From JABDKH01 sp963768565 (GTDB taxonomy: Bacteria > Bacteroidota > Rhodothermia > Rhodothermales > JABDKH01), in contig CAVYIO010000008.1 of assembly GCA_963768565.1 (NCBI GenBank), forward strand, positions 62,001 to 126,000: a stretch of DNA of 64,000 bases, in the 5' to 3' direction. The number at the start of each line of letters is the position of its first letter. Positions within the stretch are counted from its first letter, which is position 1. Positions 30,184 through 39,386 of this stretch are shown here, piece by piece. Under the pieces are notes generated by a model. The model made no database searches, was not told where the DNA came from, and saw nothing but the letters and a program-made list of their open reading frames with translations. A program made the translations under genes and the position numbers.

Positions 30184-30272
30184 TTCCGGCCTCTTTGATC
30201 TTGTTCGGGATGTCGTCGGACACCGAGCGGCTTCAGTAAGAGATTACGAAAAACTTGGCTTGAGGTTGAACA

Positions 30273-30899
30273 ATGAATCGTCGTGATTGGATGAAAATAC
30301 TAGCGGCCGGCGTACCGGCGGCGTTGATTTCGCAGCGAATCACGGCTGGCCCTTCGCAAGATTCGTACTTCCTCGTAACGAACGATCCCCGTTCAGCCGT
30401 TGCGGCCATGCTGTCGACGGGTGCAATCGATCGCACCAGCGTACGCATCGACACACGAGCCATTGCGCCTGCGGCACAGGATCTGACCATCATCCGGAAA
30501 GGACGCGTTATTGATCCGGGGAGAACGGCCAACCTCGATCCGCGCCTGGAACAGGTTGTCGTCGACCTGCGCAGCAGGAGATTGCCGGGCACGGCGCTCG
30601 TTTCGGTGGAGCCGCGCGTCGAATCGTCGAGCCATCATGTAGTGTTCGAGTACGACGGTCGGATTGTGGACACCGTTCGTCGCGATCGGGCCTTTGAGAA
30701 CATCACGGTCCGCGGTGCGCAAGGAGACACGGTCTTCTCCCTGTCCGACGGGCAGCTCACGGTCGTCCGCTCCTCCTGCCGCCACGAACTGTGTATGCGA
30801 TCGGGAGCCATCCGGTCTGGTCGGATCATCTGCGCGCCGAATCGAATCGTGGCGTCGGTGGGACATTCCGGCGGCGTGCTTGATGCGATCACGGGTTAG
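30273..30899 (+). CDS. NusG domain II protein with Tat-like signal, Rnf-associated
   Basis: 208 residues. The N-terminus MNRRDWMKILAAGVPAALIS has twin arginines like a Tat signal. The C-terminal third carries the NusG domain II pattern seen in small proteins found next to rnf and apbE genes (RSSCRHELCMRSGAIRSGRI, then CAPNRIVASV), with three Cys in it. The middle part is not recognised. It ends one base before the apbE ATG, so the two are co-transcribed. Its exact role is unknown. Confidence 0.8.
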   Translation: MNRRDWMKILAAGVPAALISQRITAGPSQDSYFLVTNDPRSAVAAMLSTGAIDRTSVRIDTRAIAPAAQDLTIIRKGRVIDPGRTANLDPRLEQVVVDLRSRRLPGTALVSVEPRVESSSHHVVFEYDGRIVDTVRRDRAFENITVRGAQGDTVFSLSDGQLTVVRSSCRHELCMRSGAIRSGRIICAPNRIVASVGHSGGVLDAITG

Positions 30900-30900
30900 G

Positions 30901-31899
30901 ATGAGGTTCTCACTCGCGTCGGTCGTGATTCTGTTGGCGTTCGTGGGATGTCGTACACGCGGCGCGGATGAGGCGTACCGCTTCACCCGGTTCTCGATGG
31001 GCACGGTCGTTGACTACACCGTTGTCGCCTCCAGTGACAGGGTCGCACGAGCCGCGGTGACCGCTGCCCACAACGAGATGGAACGGGTGTCGCGGCTGCT
31101 GTGGGAGGACGATACACTCAGTGCGGTGTACGGAATCAACGAGGCAGTCGACAGTCTGGCGATTCCGCGCGAGGCGCTGGAATTCCTGACCAGAGCGCAG
31201 AGAATTGCACGCGAGACGGGCGGAGCATTCGACCCGACCATCAAACCGGTCTCCGACCTCTACGATTTCGAGGCCGCCGAGCCGTTGCCGCCAACCGCTT
31301 CAGCGATAAAGGAACGTCTCAAGTCGGTCGGCTACGAACGATATCGTGTCGGCGTTGACGGATACATCGTCAAGGATACGGCCACGTTGGCTGTGGCTGT
31401 TGGCGGAATCGCCAAGGGATATGCCGTGGACCGGGCGGTTGCGATTCTCACTGAGTCCGGAGTCGAGGCCGGCATCGTCAATGCGGGCGGGGACCTCTAC
31501 TGTTTCGGTTCGCGTGCGGGCAATCGCTGGAGGATAGGCGTTCGCGATCCGGACGTTGCGGACGACGTGGTGGCTGTGCTGAACCTGCAAGACATCGCGG
31601 CAGCGACTTCGGGCGACTATCAGCAATTCTTCGAGCACAACGGAATTCGATACCATCACATTCTTGATCCCGCTCGTGGTACGCCCGCTCGAGGCCTGCG
31701 GACTGCTACGGTCGTCGCCAGCACAGCCGAACGCGCAGATGCTCTGGCAACAGCTCTGTTCGTGCTTGGAGCTGAAGCCGGACTTGCAATGATCGACGAC
31801 ATGCCCGACGTGGAAGCGCTCGTCGTCGACAGCGCGGGCGTCATGCACCACAGTGCAGGAATGCTGGAGTATATCGACGACCCCCTGCCTGAGCTCTGA
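30901..31899 (+). CDS. apbE: FAD:protein FMN transferase (ApbE), lipoprotein
   Basis: 332 residues. It transfers FMN from FAD to the Thr of RnfG and RnfD in the periplasm. The ATG at 30901 gives a lipoprotein signal (SVVILLAFVGC). Family motifs are FSMGTVVDYTV, GGAFDPTIKPVSDLY, VAVGGIAKGYAVDRAV, GIVNAGGDLYCFG, DIAAATSGDYQQFF and HHILDPARG, all intact. Placement one base after the NusG-II gene and near rnf fits its task. Confidence 0.95.
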   Translation: MRFSLASVVILLAFVGCRTRGADEAYRFTRFSMGTVVDYTVVASSDRVARAAVTAAHNEMERVSRLLWEDDTLSAVYGINEAVDSLAIPREALEFLTRAQRIARETGGAFDPTIKPVSDLYDFEAAEPLPPTASAIKERLKSVGYERYRVGVDGYIVKDTATLAVAVGGIAKGYAVDRAVAILTESGVEAGIVNAGGDLYCFGSRAGNRWRIGVRDPDVADDVVAVLNLQDIAAATSGDYQQFFEHNGIRYHHILDPARGTPARGLRTATVVASTAERADALATALFVLGAEAGLAMIDDMPDVEALVVDSAGVMHHSAGMLEYIDDPLPEL

Positions 31900-31977
31900 G
31901 AACGGTGAGTTTCCCGTGGCCCGATCGGTCCATCTCGCAGGCGTCGTCGCCGCGGCCTTGGCGATTCCCGGTCCTCC

Positions 31978-32739
31978 TCACCAGAGCGGAATGCAGCAGC
32001 ACGTCACGCCTCCTTCGGCCTTCTGAATCTCCGAAACGTCTACTGCGGCCAACCGGACCCCACGGTGCCTCATACGTTCAGCCGTGGCAGGAAAGTTTAC
32101 CGGGTATATCACGGTCCCGTTGATCATGAGCGCATTTGCGGCAGCCGGCTCATCGGGGTCGACGTCGATCATCTCCATGTTGCCGAACGGAAAGTCCAGC
32201 AACCAGTCCCGGTTCACCAGTAGCAAGTTGGGACCAATCTGAGTGACGGCCGATTTCAAGTGCAGACAGTCGCGGATCTCCACCGGGAAGACCTCGTAGC
32301 CGAACTCGTCGACGACCGTGGAAAGCTGGTCAATCCCGTCAGCGTTGGTGCGCGATGAGCGGCCCACGAAGAGCTTCTTTCCCACCCTTAGTACATCCCC
32401 TCCGTCGATCGTACCGGGCGACCGGACGGTACGGAGTTCTCGAAAGGCGCCGAGCGCCTTCGCCACCGACGTCGTCTCGATTCGTCGCGAGGGCGCCCCG
32501 GGGCGCAAAATTACCGCCACCTCGGGCAGTACCAGAGCGGTATCCTCCACAAACACGCCATCCGGGGCCCGCGGGGCCGGCGACAGACGCTCTACATGGG
32601 CTCCCAGCGCTCTCAGCGCGTCCTCATATGCCGCGTGCTGAATACGGGCAAGCTCGACATCGACCGACTGCCTTGGAGCATGCGTAAGCTCGCAATCACC
32701 AAGAGCCGGACTCACCTCGCGTGTGAAACAGGTCAACAT
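31978..32739 (-). CDS. ddaH: Dimethylarginine dimethylaminohydrolase / amidinotransferase-family protein
   Basis: 253 residues from the ATG at 32739; a start at 32802 would add 21 residues. It would hydrolyse N-omega-dimethylarginine to citrulline and dimethylamine, or act as a related arginine-deiminase-fold enzyme. Visible residues are the FVEDTALVL block, GTIDGGDVLRVGKKLFVGRS, the catalytic His in DCLHLKSAVT and the nucleophile Cys region GGVTCCCIPLW near the end. Size fits DDAH. It stands alone between apbE and the molybdenum locus. Confidence 0.85.
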   Translation of the reverse strand: MLTCFTREVSPALGDCELTHAPRQSVDVELARIQHAAYEDALRALGAHVERLSPAPRAPDGVFVEDTALVLPEVAVILRPGAPSRRIETTSVAKALGAFRELRTVRSPGTIDGGDVLRVGKKLFVGRSSRTNADGIDQLSTVVDEFGYEVFPVEIRDCLHLKSAVTQIGPNLLLVNRDWLLDFPFGNMEMIDVDPDEPAAANALMINGTVIYPVNFPATAERMRHRGVRLAAVDVSEIQKAEGGVTCCCIPLW

Positions 32740-32930
32740 TGAATTTGAATGCCAGTCGTCCGATACATAGAGCGGGGCTGCTTCTACACGCAGGATTCCC
32801 AAATTATCAACAATTCCCGCACGAACCTCGCGTGCACTGGGGAATTTAGACAGCCATACAGAACGGGATCTCGACTCATCCCTGAATGCTCCCGATCGCG
32901 CCTGCGCGGTCGTTTACATAGAATACAAAG

Positions 32931-33032
32931 ATGTTTAATTTCGAACACTTGATGCCTCTTCTCGGAATCTGGGCCATTTTCGGTGTTGTCACCGTTTTCG
33001 TCGCCCGCCTGATGAAGAAGGGTGTCATCTAG
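32931..33032 (+). CDS. Possible 33-residue membrane peptide
   Basis: A short frame MFNFEHLMPLLGIWAIFGVV and on to RLMKKGVI, with one membrane helix and a positively charged C-terminal end. No clear ribosome site, but an AT-rich, promoter-like stretch (TTTACATAGAATACAAAG) lies directly before the ATG. It may be a real small protein; this is weakly supported. Confidence 0.4.
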   Translation: MFNFEHLMPLLGIWAIFGVVTVFVARLMKKGVI

Positions 33033-33135
33033 TTAGAGATCGCCATCACGAATGGCGTAGAGCCGGGCGAACCCGGTTTCCCATCTTTTTGTCTGATCTT
33101 TCGTATCTGACGACCCTGGCAGACGGGTCTTAGCC

Positions 33136-33744
33136 GTGACGACGCCCTGGCGATCCACGACCATTGTCCTTGCGGCGGGCTGGTCCAGCCGCACCGGAGC
33201 TTCCAACAAGCTCTTCTTCCCCGTAGGCACCTCAACCGTTCTCGAAACCGTGGTCTCGAAGGCCCTGTCCTCCGGAGATGAGACCATTGTGGTGACGGGG
33301 CACGAATGGGAGCGCGTAGCCGCACTTCTGTCTCCCTACGACGTCCGCCTCGTACACAACAACCGGTTCGAGTCGGGGATGGCGAGCTCGATCGTATGCG
33401 GCGTTCAGCACGCGATCGACGTCGACAGCTATCTGATCTGGCCGGGTGATATGCCGTTGATCCTGCCGGAGACAGTCCAGATCGTTCGCGACCGGGCGAC
33501 CGACGGGAAGGTCGTCGTGCCGTCGTTTGAAGGTCGCCGCGGCCACCCGGTGCTGTTCGCCAACGCGTTCAGGAACGACCTGCTGTCGCTGACCGGCGAC
33601 GTGGGTGCACGCGAAATTCTGCGTGACCAAGCCGAGGTGGTGGACGAGATTCCCGTGTCAGATGCGGGTATCTTGTTCGACGTGGACACCCCGGAGGCTC
33701 ACGATGAGCTTTTGCGCAGACTGTCGGCCAGCCCGAACGACTGA
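33136..33744 (+). CDS. mocA: Molybdenum cofactor cytidylyltransferase-like protein (MocA family)
   Basis: 202 residues, GTG start. It belongs to the NTP-transferase family that adds CMP to molybdopterin for xanthine oxidase-type enzymes. The N-terminal nucleotide motif is LAAGWSSRTGASNKLFFPVG, a variant of LAAGxSxRMGxxK. WPGDMPLI (Mg site) and GRRGHPVLF are family blocks. The next genes, xdhC and the molybdenum hydroxylase, fit this cofactor role. Confidence 0.88.
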   Translation: MTTPWRSTTIVLAAGWSSRTGASNKLFFPVGTSTVLETVVSKALSSGDETIVVTGHEWERVAALLSPYDVRLVHNNRFESGMASSIVCGVQHAIDVDSYLIWPGDMPLILPETVQIVRDRATDGKVVVPSFEGRRGHPVLFANAFRNDLLSLTGDVGAREILRDQAEVVDEIPVSDAGILFDVDTPEAHDELLRRLSASPND

Positions 33745-33793
33745 CCCGCGTCGGTGTCCCGGTGCTCCTTTCACGAAACCGACCCGGTGAGGC

Positions 33794-34840
33794 ATGCGCG
33801 ATATTGCATCAACGCTTCGTGATTGGGTCGCGGCCGAACGGCAATTTGCCATTGCGCGGGTGATGTCGACGTGGGGCTCCGCGCCCCGGCGCGTCGGATC
33901 CGCGATGGCCATCTCGTCGGATCTGCGGGTGGTCGGCTCGGTCAGCGGCGGGTGTATCGAAGGCGAGGTGATCGAAGCCGTTCCCGGGGTGCTCGCCAGC
34001 GGACATCAGAGCATACTTGAGTTCGGAATTGCAGACGAGACGGCGTGGTCCGTCGGCCTGAGCTGCGGTGGAAGGGTCCGTGTGTTGCTCGAGCCATTTC
34101 CGCATTCGAGCAGCGACCCGGAGGCCGCGCAAACAGGCGACGCGGTCGTGTCCGCTCTGTGCGAGTCGCGACCTGTGGTCTGGCTGACCACGCTCCAAGC
34201 GGGCCCGTCCCGTCATCTGTTGATTGACCCCCTGGGTCAGCGCACTGGAGAATCGGACTACTTTCCGCAAGCGGCAATTGATCGGGCTGTCACTTCCTAT
34301 CACTCGAGGTCTTCCGGACCGGTAGAGATTGGCGATAGCCGATTCTTTATTCACGTGATTCCGCCCCGATCGACACTCCTCATTGTCGGTGCGACCGATA
34401 TTGCCGTCCACCTTGTCAGGCTGGCAAGTGCGCTGGATTTTGCAACCGTCGTCATCGATCCGCGCGAGGTTTTCGCGTCCATCGACCGGTTTAGCCCGGC
34501 TCCGGATCAACTGATTGCCCGATGGCCTCAGGAGGCCCTTCCGGACGCCGACCTGGATGACGAAACCTACGCCGCGCTGTTGACCCACGACCCCAAGATC
34601 GACGACCCGGCACTTCATCATCTTCTGAACTCAGATGTCCCCTACATCGGTGCGCTCGGAAGCAAGCGAACGCACGCGAAGAGGCTTGAGCGACTGGCCG
34701 CTGCCGGATTCACGACAGCACAGACGGATCGGATTCAAGGCCCCGTCGGACTGGACATTGGCGCCGCATCGCCGGCAGAGATTGCACTGAGCGTAATTGC
34801 CCAGATCGTTCGTGCCCGGAATCGCAAACTCGCCGTCTAG
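33794..34840 (+). CDS. xdhC: XdhC/CoxI-family molybdenum cofactor insertion protein
   Basis: 348 residues. XdhC-family proteins bind and sulfurate the molybdenum cofactor and hand it to the hydroxylase. The N-terminal domain has ARVMSTWGSAPRRVGSAMAI, GSVSGGCIEGEVIEA and LSCGGRVRVLLEP; the C-terminal Rossmann domain has LLIVGATDIAVHLVRLA and PYIGALGSKRTHAKRLERL, then GPVGLDIGAASPAEIALSV. The Cys in GGCIEG, needed for cofactor handling, is present. It lies 49 bases after mocA. Confidence 0.92.
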   Translation: MRDIASTLRDWVAAERQFAIARVMSTWGSAPRRVGSAMAISSDLRVVGSVSGGCIEGEVIEAVPGVLASGHQSILEFGIADETAWSVGLSCGGRVRVLLEPFPHSSSDPEAAQTGDAVVSALCESRPVVWLTTLQAGPSRHLLIDPLGQRTGESDYFPQAAIDRAVTSYHSRSSGPVEIGDSRFFIHVIPPRSTLLIVGATDIAVHLVRLASALDFATVVIDPREVFASIDRFSPAPDQLIARWPQEALPDADLDDETYAALLTHDPKIDDPALHHLLNSDVPYIGALGSKRTHAKRLERLAAAGFTTAQTDRIQGPVGLDIGAASPAEIALSVIAQIVRARNRKLAV

Positions 34841-34846
34841 CCGGCG

Positions 34847-35293
34847 CTACTCGGTTGAAACAGCGTCTACTCCCATAAGTGCTGATCTGGCCGCCGCCCA
34901 CGCAAGCACCGCGCATTTCTGCCGGGTCGGGATACGCCGCACACCCTCCAGGGCGACGAGATCACCCAGAAGTTCAGAATACGCCTGATCTCGTCTGGTC
35001 AAGAACGAAATTGCCACATCGACGCGCGCCAGTGCGTCGGGGACCGCAAGGCCGCCGAGCAGCGTCGTCATGATGGACGCCGAGGCGCGTGAGATCGCAC
35101 ATCCATTCCCGTCGAACGCTACGTCGGCAACATCATCGCCGACCACACGAAAGAAGACCCGGTAACGGTCGCCGCAGATCGGATTGTAGCCTTCCGACGT
35201 GTGGGTCGCATCGTTCAGTGAGCGGCAATTGTGCGGGTTCCGATCGTGGTCAAGGATGATCTCTTGATATCTGTCTCTCTGCTCCGAATCCAT
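34847..35293 (-). CDS. sufU: Iron-sulfur cluster scaffold SufU
   Basis: 148 residues. SufU accepts sulfur from SufS for Fe-S assembly. The three Cys blocks are GYNPICGDRYRVFF, GNGCAISRASASIM and RQKCAVLAWAAAR, with the Asp after the first Cys. It sits convergent to xdhC and divergent from the Fe-S subunit gene. No sufS or sufB is seen nearby. Confidence 0.93.
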   Translation of the reverse strand: MDSEQRDRYQEIILDHDRNPHNCRSLNDATHTSEGYNPICGDRYRVFFRVVGDDVADVAFDGNGCAISRASASIMTTLLGGLAVPDALARVDVAISFLTRRDQAYSELLGDLVALEGVRRIPTRQKCAVLAWAAARSALMGVDAVSTE

Positions 35294-35447
35294 AACACTC
35301 CGGGGAATCTGGACGTCGTACTGAAAGGTAGGCTGAAGTCCGCGTCAGTACCTGCAAACTATCGTTCTGACGCGATCCCGAATCGGTTGATTCCACCATT
35401 ATGGGCGACTACATTGCACACAGTATCCGAGCCATCCGGAGGTACGC

Positions 35448-36092
35448 GTGTCACACAAAAAGAAGAAGACTTCAGAGGAGGTTGTGAGCGGCGTCAGCCG
35501 TCGTGATTTCCTCAGCACAGCGGGGCTCGGGGTATTCGGCCTCGCCACCGTCGGTTCGTCAAGAGAGAAGGAGTCGCCGGAGGATGACCGTGTCGTCGCA
35601 CCCGGTCAGAAGATTCCGGTCGTACTCAACATCAACGGTAACGAGCATCGCCTGTTGGTCGAATCGCGATGGTCTCTACTGTTCGCCCTGCGAGAACAAC
35701 TTGGGCTCACCGGCTCGAAGCATGGTTGCGGCCGGGGCGAGTGCGGTTCCTGCACGGTCCTCATCGACGATGTGCCTCGATACGCATGCATGACGCTCGC
35801 CGTCGAAGCGGAGAACGTCGCGGTTACGACGGTTGAAGGATTGCTTGATCGGGAGCAACTGGGCTCCGTCCAGCACGCGTTCGCAGAGACCGACGCGTTC
35901 CAGTGCGGCTATTGTACGCCCGGCCAGATCATGGCGGTCGAAGGACTCCTGCGCGCCCATCCCGATCCATCCCTCAACGAGATTCGGCTTGGCGTCAGTG
36001 GTAATCTGTGCCGCTGCGGAGCATACCCGAACATCTTCAAAGCGGCGAAGCAGGCCGCTCTGGCCAGGCGCAAGATCGGAGGTACATCATGA
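35448..36092 (+). CDS. Molybdenum hydroxylase [2Fe-2S] subunit with Tat signal (PaoA-like)
   Basis: 214 residues, GTG start. It carries two [2Fe-2S] clusters for a xanthine oxidase-family enzyme. The N-terminus has a twin-arginine signal (SGVSRRDFLSTAGLGVFGLA), so the enzyme is periplasmic. Plant-type ferredoxin motif HGCGRGECGSCTVLIDD and the second cluster motif QCGYCTPGQIM with LCRCGAYPNI are complete. The order small, large, FAD subunit with a Tat signal on the small one resembles E. coli PaoABC, an aldehyde oxidase. Substrate not known. Confidence 0.94.
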   Translation: MSHKKKKTSEEVVSGVSRRDFLSTAGLGVFGLATVGSSREKESPEDDRVVAPGQKIPVVLNINGNEHRLLVESRWSLLFALREQLGLTGSKHGCGRGECGSCTVLIDDVPRYACMTLAVEAENVAVTTVEGLLDREQLGSVQHAFAETDAFQCGYCTPGQIMAVEGLLRAHPDPSLNEIRLGVSGNLCRCGAYPNIFKAAKQAALARRKIGGTS

Positions 36093-38401
36093 AGGACGCG
36101 TTGTACTATCTGCAAGGGCCGCTGCCCGAAACTCCTGAGCCTCAACAGAAGCAGGATCCGTGGACTACGACAAAGGTCGTTGGAAAGTCGGTGCCGCGCG
36201 TCGATGCCTATGAGCGCGTTAGCGGCTCCGCCATCTATCCGTCTGACGTCAAATTCGCGGACATGCTGTATGGGGCCATTCTGAGGTGCCCGCATGCGCA
36301 TGCGAAAATTCTGTCGATGGACACGTCGCGCGCGGAGAAGATGCCCGGAGTTCGCGCCGTCATCACGGGTCGCTCACCGGGCGCCGACCTCGATTGGTAC
36401 TGGAATGGCGAAGGCGAAGCCATCGGTGGATTGTTTGCCTCCCATTGCCGCTATGAGGGCGAAGCGGTTGCCGCGGTTGCGGCAGAGACACCGCACCAGG
36501 CCCGCGACGCGGCGATGGCTATCGAGGTGGTCTACGATGAGCTTCCTTTCATCTCGGATTATGAGCGGGCGACGCACGTCGGTTCGCCAGCCGCGCGCGA
36601 TGGGGGCAATCTGGCTGGTGGGCCGAATGTCTATGAGCGCGGTAACATCACGGCTGGATTTGAAGCGGCGGACATCATTCTGGAGGAGACGTACCGGACT
36701 GAATGCGAAATCCATACGCCGCTTGAGCCCCACGGCTGTGTAGCCAGGTGGGATGGCAACCGCCTCACGGTGTGGGAATCTACACAGGGCGTGTATCCGG
36801 TCCAGCGACTTCTCTCGGACCGACTGAACCTGCCGCTGAGCAACGTTCGCGTTATCTGTCACTATGTCGGCGGTGGATTCGGAAGCAAGCTTCAGGCTGG
36901 ACGCTATACCGTAATTGCTGCGCTGCTCGCAAAGAGGACAGCCCAACCGGTCAAGCTTTTTCTGAGCCGTGAGGAAACGATGTTGGTGGTCGGTAACCGA
37001 CCCGCCAACCGAATGCGACTCAGGGCTGGTGTCAAGAAAGACGGAACGCTTACTGCAATAGAGTTTGAGGCACTGGGTTCGGGCGGAGCCTACTCAGGAA
37101 ACGGAACGGGAATCCTGGACTGGCAGATACGCGATCTCTACAAGTGCGACAGTGTTCGCACAGTCATGCAGAGCGTCTACATCAATGCGGGCGAGCAGCG
37201 GGCGATGCGGGCGCCGGGCCATCCGCAGTGCTCGTGGGCGCTCGAGCAGATGATGGATCAGCTGGCCGAGAAGATCGAGATGGATCCGATCGAGTTCCGG
37301 CTGAAAAACCTGGCGACCGTAAGCCAGGGCCGCAACAACATACCGTACACGTCCAACGGATTCGCTGAGTGCATGACGAAGGGCGCTGAGGCGTTCAAGT
37401 GGTCGGAGGCTCGCCGCCAGAAGAAGGACGGCGATATCGTGCGAGGCGTTGGAATGGCCGGCGGTCTGTGGATCGCCGGTGGGGGTGGCCCGCCATCGAC
37501 CGCCATTGTCAAGCTTTTCGCCGATGGCTCGGTCAACTTGAACATGGGGGCCTCGGATATCGGAACCGGTACGAAGACGGTCATGGCTATGGTCGTTGCC
37601 GAAGAACTGGGTATCCCGCTCGATCATATTCAGATCGAGCACGCCGATACGGCCACCACCCAGTTCGCCACCGCGTCGGGCGGTAGCAAGACCGTACCGA
37701 CGGAGTCACCGGCCGTCAGAGCCGCCGCCATCGATTGTCGGGACCAGGTTCTCGCGATGGCAGCCGAGGATATGGGCGTTGCAGCGGCGGATCTTCGACT
37801 GGACGGAACGGATGTCGTATCAAATACGGATCCGTCGACGAGGAAGGCGCTGACGGAGCTCGGATCGCTCAGACGCCAGCAGGTCGTTGTTGGCGTTGGC
37901 TATCGGGGACCCAATTCACGTGACAAGGCCGTATGCCCGTTTGCCGCTCAATTCTGTGAGGTCGAAGTCAACCGGCGTACGGGAGAAGTTAAGGTCCTGC
38001 GTTTCCTTGGAGCGCACGACAGCGGACGGGTCATGAGCCGTCTTTCGTACGACAGCCAGGTGTACGGCGGTATCGTGATGGGAATCGGGTTCGGCATGAC
38101 GGAGCGACGCGTGCTTGATTCGGGGCAGACTGGCAAAATGTGCAACGTCTCGTGGCACGACTACAAGATCCCGACGTCGATGGATGTACCGGCAGACATG
38201 GTGTCGCTGCCGATCGAGACGATAGACACTGAATGCAACACGACGGGCTCAAAAGGTCTCGGCGAGCCGGTGACTATACCGACGGCGCCGGCTATCGCAA
38301 ACGCGGTGTACAATGCAACGGGAGTTCGCGTGACGGATACTCCGATCAATCCGACACAACTCGTCGACATGTTGAACCGAAGCGACGAGGGGAGGACCTG
38401 A
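36089..38401 (+). CDS. Molybdenum hydroxylase molybdopterin-binding subunit (PaoC-like)
   Basis: 770 residues, starting at 36089 (MKDALYYLQG) and overlapping the previous stop (ATGA). It holds the molybdopterin-cytosine dinucleotide. Motifs are GKSVPRVDAYERVSG, EPHGCVARWDG, YVGGGFGSK, RAPGHPQCSWALE, MGASDIGTGTKTVMAM, and near the C-terminus GSKGLGEPVTIPTAPAIANA, where the Glu is the catalytic base. No key residue is lost. It has no signal of its own and should be carried by the Tat signal of the small subunit. Confidence 0.95.
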   Translation: MKDALYYLQGPLPETPEPQQKQDPWTTTKVVGKSVPRVDAYERVSGSAIYPSDVKFADMLYGAILRCPHAHAKILSMDTSRAEKMPGVRAVITGRSPGADLDWYWNGEGEAIGGLFASHCRYEGEAVAAVAAETPHQARDAAMAIEVVYDELPFISDYERATHVGSPAARDGGNLAGGPNVYERGNITAGFEAADIILEETYRTECEIHTPLEPHGCVARWDGNRLTVWESTQGVYPVQRLLSDRLNLPLSNVRVICHYVGGGFGSKLQAGRYTVIAALLAKRTAQPVKLFLSREETMLVVGNRPANRMRLRAGVKKDGTLTAIEFEALGSGGAYSGNGTGILDWQIRDLYKCDSVRTVMQSVYINAGEQRAMRAPGHPQCSWALEQMMDQLAEKIEMDPIEFRLKNLATVSQGRNNIPYTSNGFAECMTKGAEAFKWSEARRQKKDGDIVRGVGMAGGLWIAGGGGPPSTAIVKLFADGSVNLNMGASDIGTGTKTVMAMVVAEELGIPLDHIQIEHADTATTQFATASGGSKTVPTESPAVRAAAIDCRDQVLAMAAEDMGVAAADLRLDGTDVVSNTDPSTRKALTELGSLRRQQVVVGVGYRGPNSRDKAVCPFAAQFCEVEVNRRTGEVKVLRFLGAHDSGRVMSRLSYDSQVYGGIVMGIGFGMTERRVLDSGQTGKMCNVSWHDYKIPTSMDVPADMVSLPIETIDTECNTTGSKGLGEPVTIPTAPAIANAVYNATGVRVTDTPINPTQLVDMLNRSDEGRT

Positions 38402-38402
38402 T

Positions 38403-39374
38403 ATGCTACCAGAATTTGCATACGTTCGTGCGACGTCTCGTAAAGATGCGCTCAAGCACCTGGAGCAGCCGGGGTCATACGTCCATGCGGGCGGAACTGA
38501 TCTTCAGGGCTGCATGCGAGACCGCGTCTTCCCTGTAACAAAGGTGGTGAGCATCACCGATGTCGACGATCTGCGTGGCATCCGGCGCACGCCGAATGGG
38601 GGTCTCCGTATCGGGGCCCTGACGACGATCAGCGAGATCGCAGGCAGCGAGCTCATCCGGGATCGATTTGCCGGACTTGCCACGGCGGCCGGCGATGTGG
38701 CCTCGCCACAACTGCGCAACCAGGGCACGCTTGGCGGCAACCTCTGCCAGCGGCCACGATGCTGGTATTACAGAGGCGAGTTTCATTGCCTGAAGAAAGG
38801 CGGCAGCACGTGTTACGCCGAGAGCGGAGAGAACCGCTACCACGCCATCATGGGAGGAACACCGTGCTACATCGTTCACCCGTCGGATACGGCGCCCATG
38901 CTCATGGCATTCGATGCGTCCGTGCGCATCCAGGGTGAGGGCACCGAGCGGACCATCGGCATGGATTCGTTCTTCGTTCTGCCGGATAGAGATGTGTCTC
39001 GTGAAAATTCACTCGCGCAGGGCGAGCTGGTCACGGGAGTGGATATTCCGCCTGCACCGGACGGGACTCGCAGCCTCTACCGAAAGGTCCGAGAGCGAGG
39101 GTCGTGGGACTTTGCGCTGGCGAGCGTTGCTGTCGTTCTGCGGATGGACGGAAATCGAGTCGCGAAATCCCGACTTGTCCTTGGCGGTGTGGCTCCGATC
39201 CCCTGGCGTCTGCCGGCCGTCGAGCAGCTGCTTGAGGGCAAGCCGATCACTGCCGCGCTTGCGGAGGAAGCCGGAAGGCTGGCGACACGAGATGCAGATC
39301 CGCTCGAACAGAACGGCTACAAGGTCCGACTCGTGGAGGGCATTGTCGAAGAAAGCCTGCTGGCTCTCGCCTGA
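38403..39374 (+). CDS. Molybdenum hydroxylase FAD subunit with extra Fe-S motif (PaoB-like)
   Basis: 323 residues. It binds FAD (VHAGGTDLQGCMRDRV, IGALTTISEIA, SPQLRNQGTLGGNLCQRPRC). The insertion CQRPRCWYYRGEFHCLKKGG to STCYA has four Cys and matches the extra [4Fe-4S] site of PaoB/YagS and 4-hydroxybenzoyl-CoA reductase-type FAD subunits. One base separates it from the large subunit gene. It completes a three-subunit periplasmic oxidase. Confidence 0.94.
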   Translation: MLPEFAYVRATSRKDALKHLEQPGSYVHAGGTDLQGCMRDRVFPVTKVVSITDVDDLRGIRRTPNGGLRIGALTTISEIAGSELIRDRFAGLATAAGDVASPQLRNQGTLGGNLCQRPRCWYYRGEFHCLKKGGSTCYAESGENRYHAIMGGTPCYIVHPSDTAPMLMAFDASVRIQGEGTERTIGMDSFFVLPDRDVSRENSLAQGELVTGVDIPPAPDGTRSLYRKVRERGSWDFALASVAVVLRMDGNRVAKSRLVLGGVAPIPWRLPAVEQLLEGKPITAALAEEAGRLATRDADPLEQNGYKVRLVEGIVEESLLALA

Positions 39375-39386
39375 TGCGTGGAGGCG

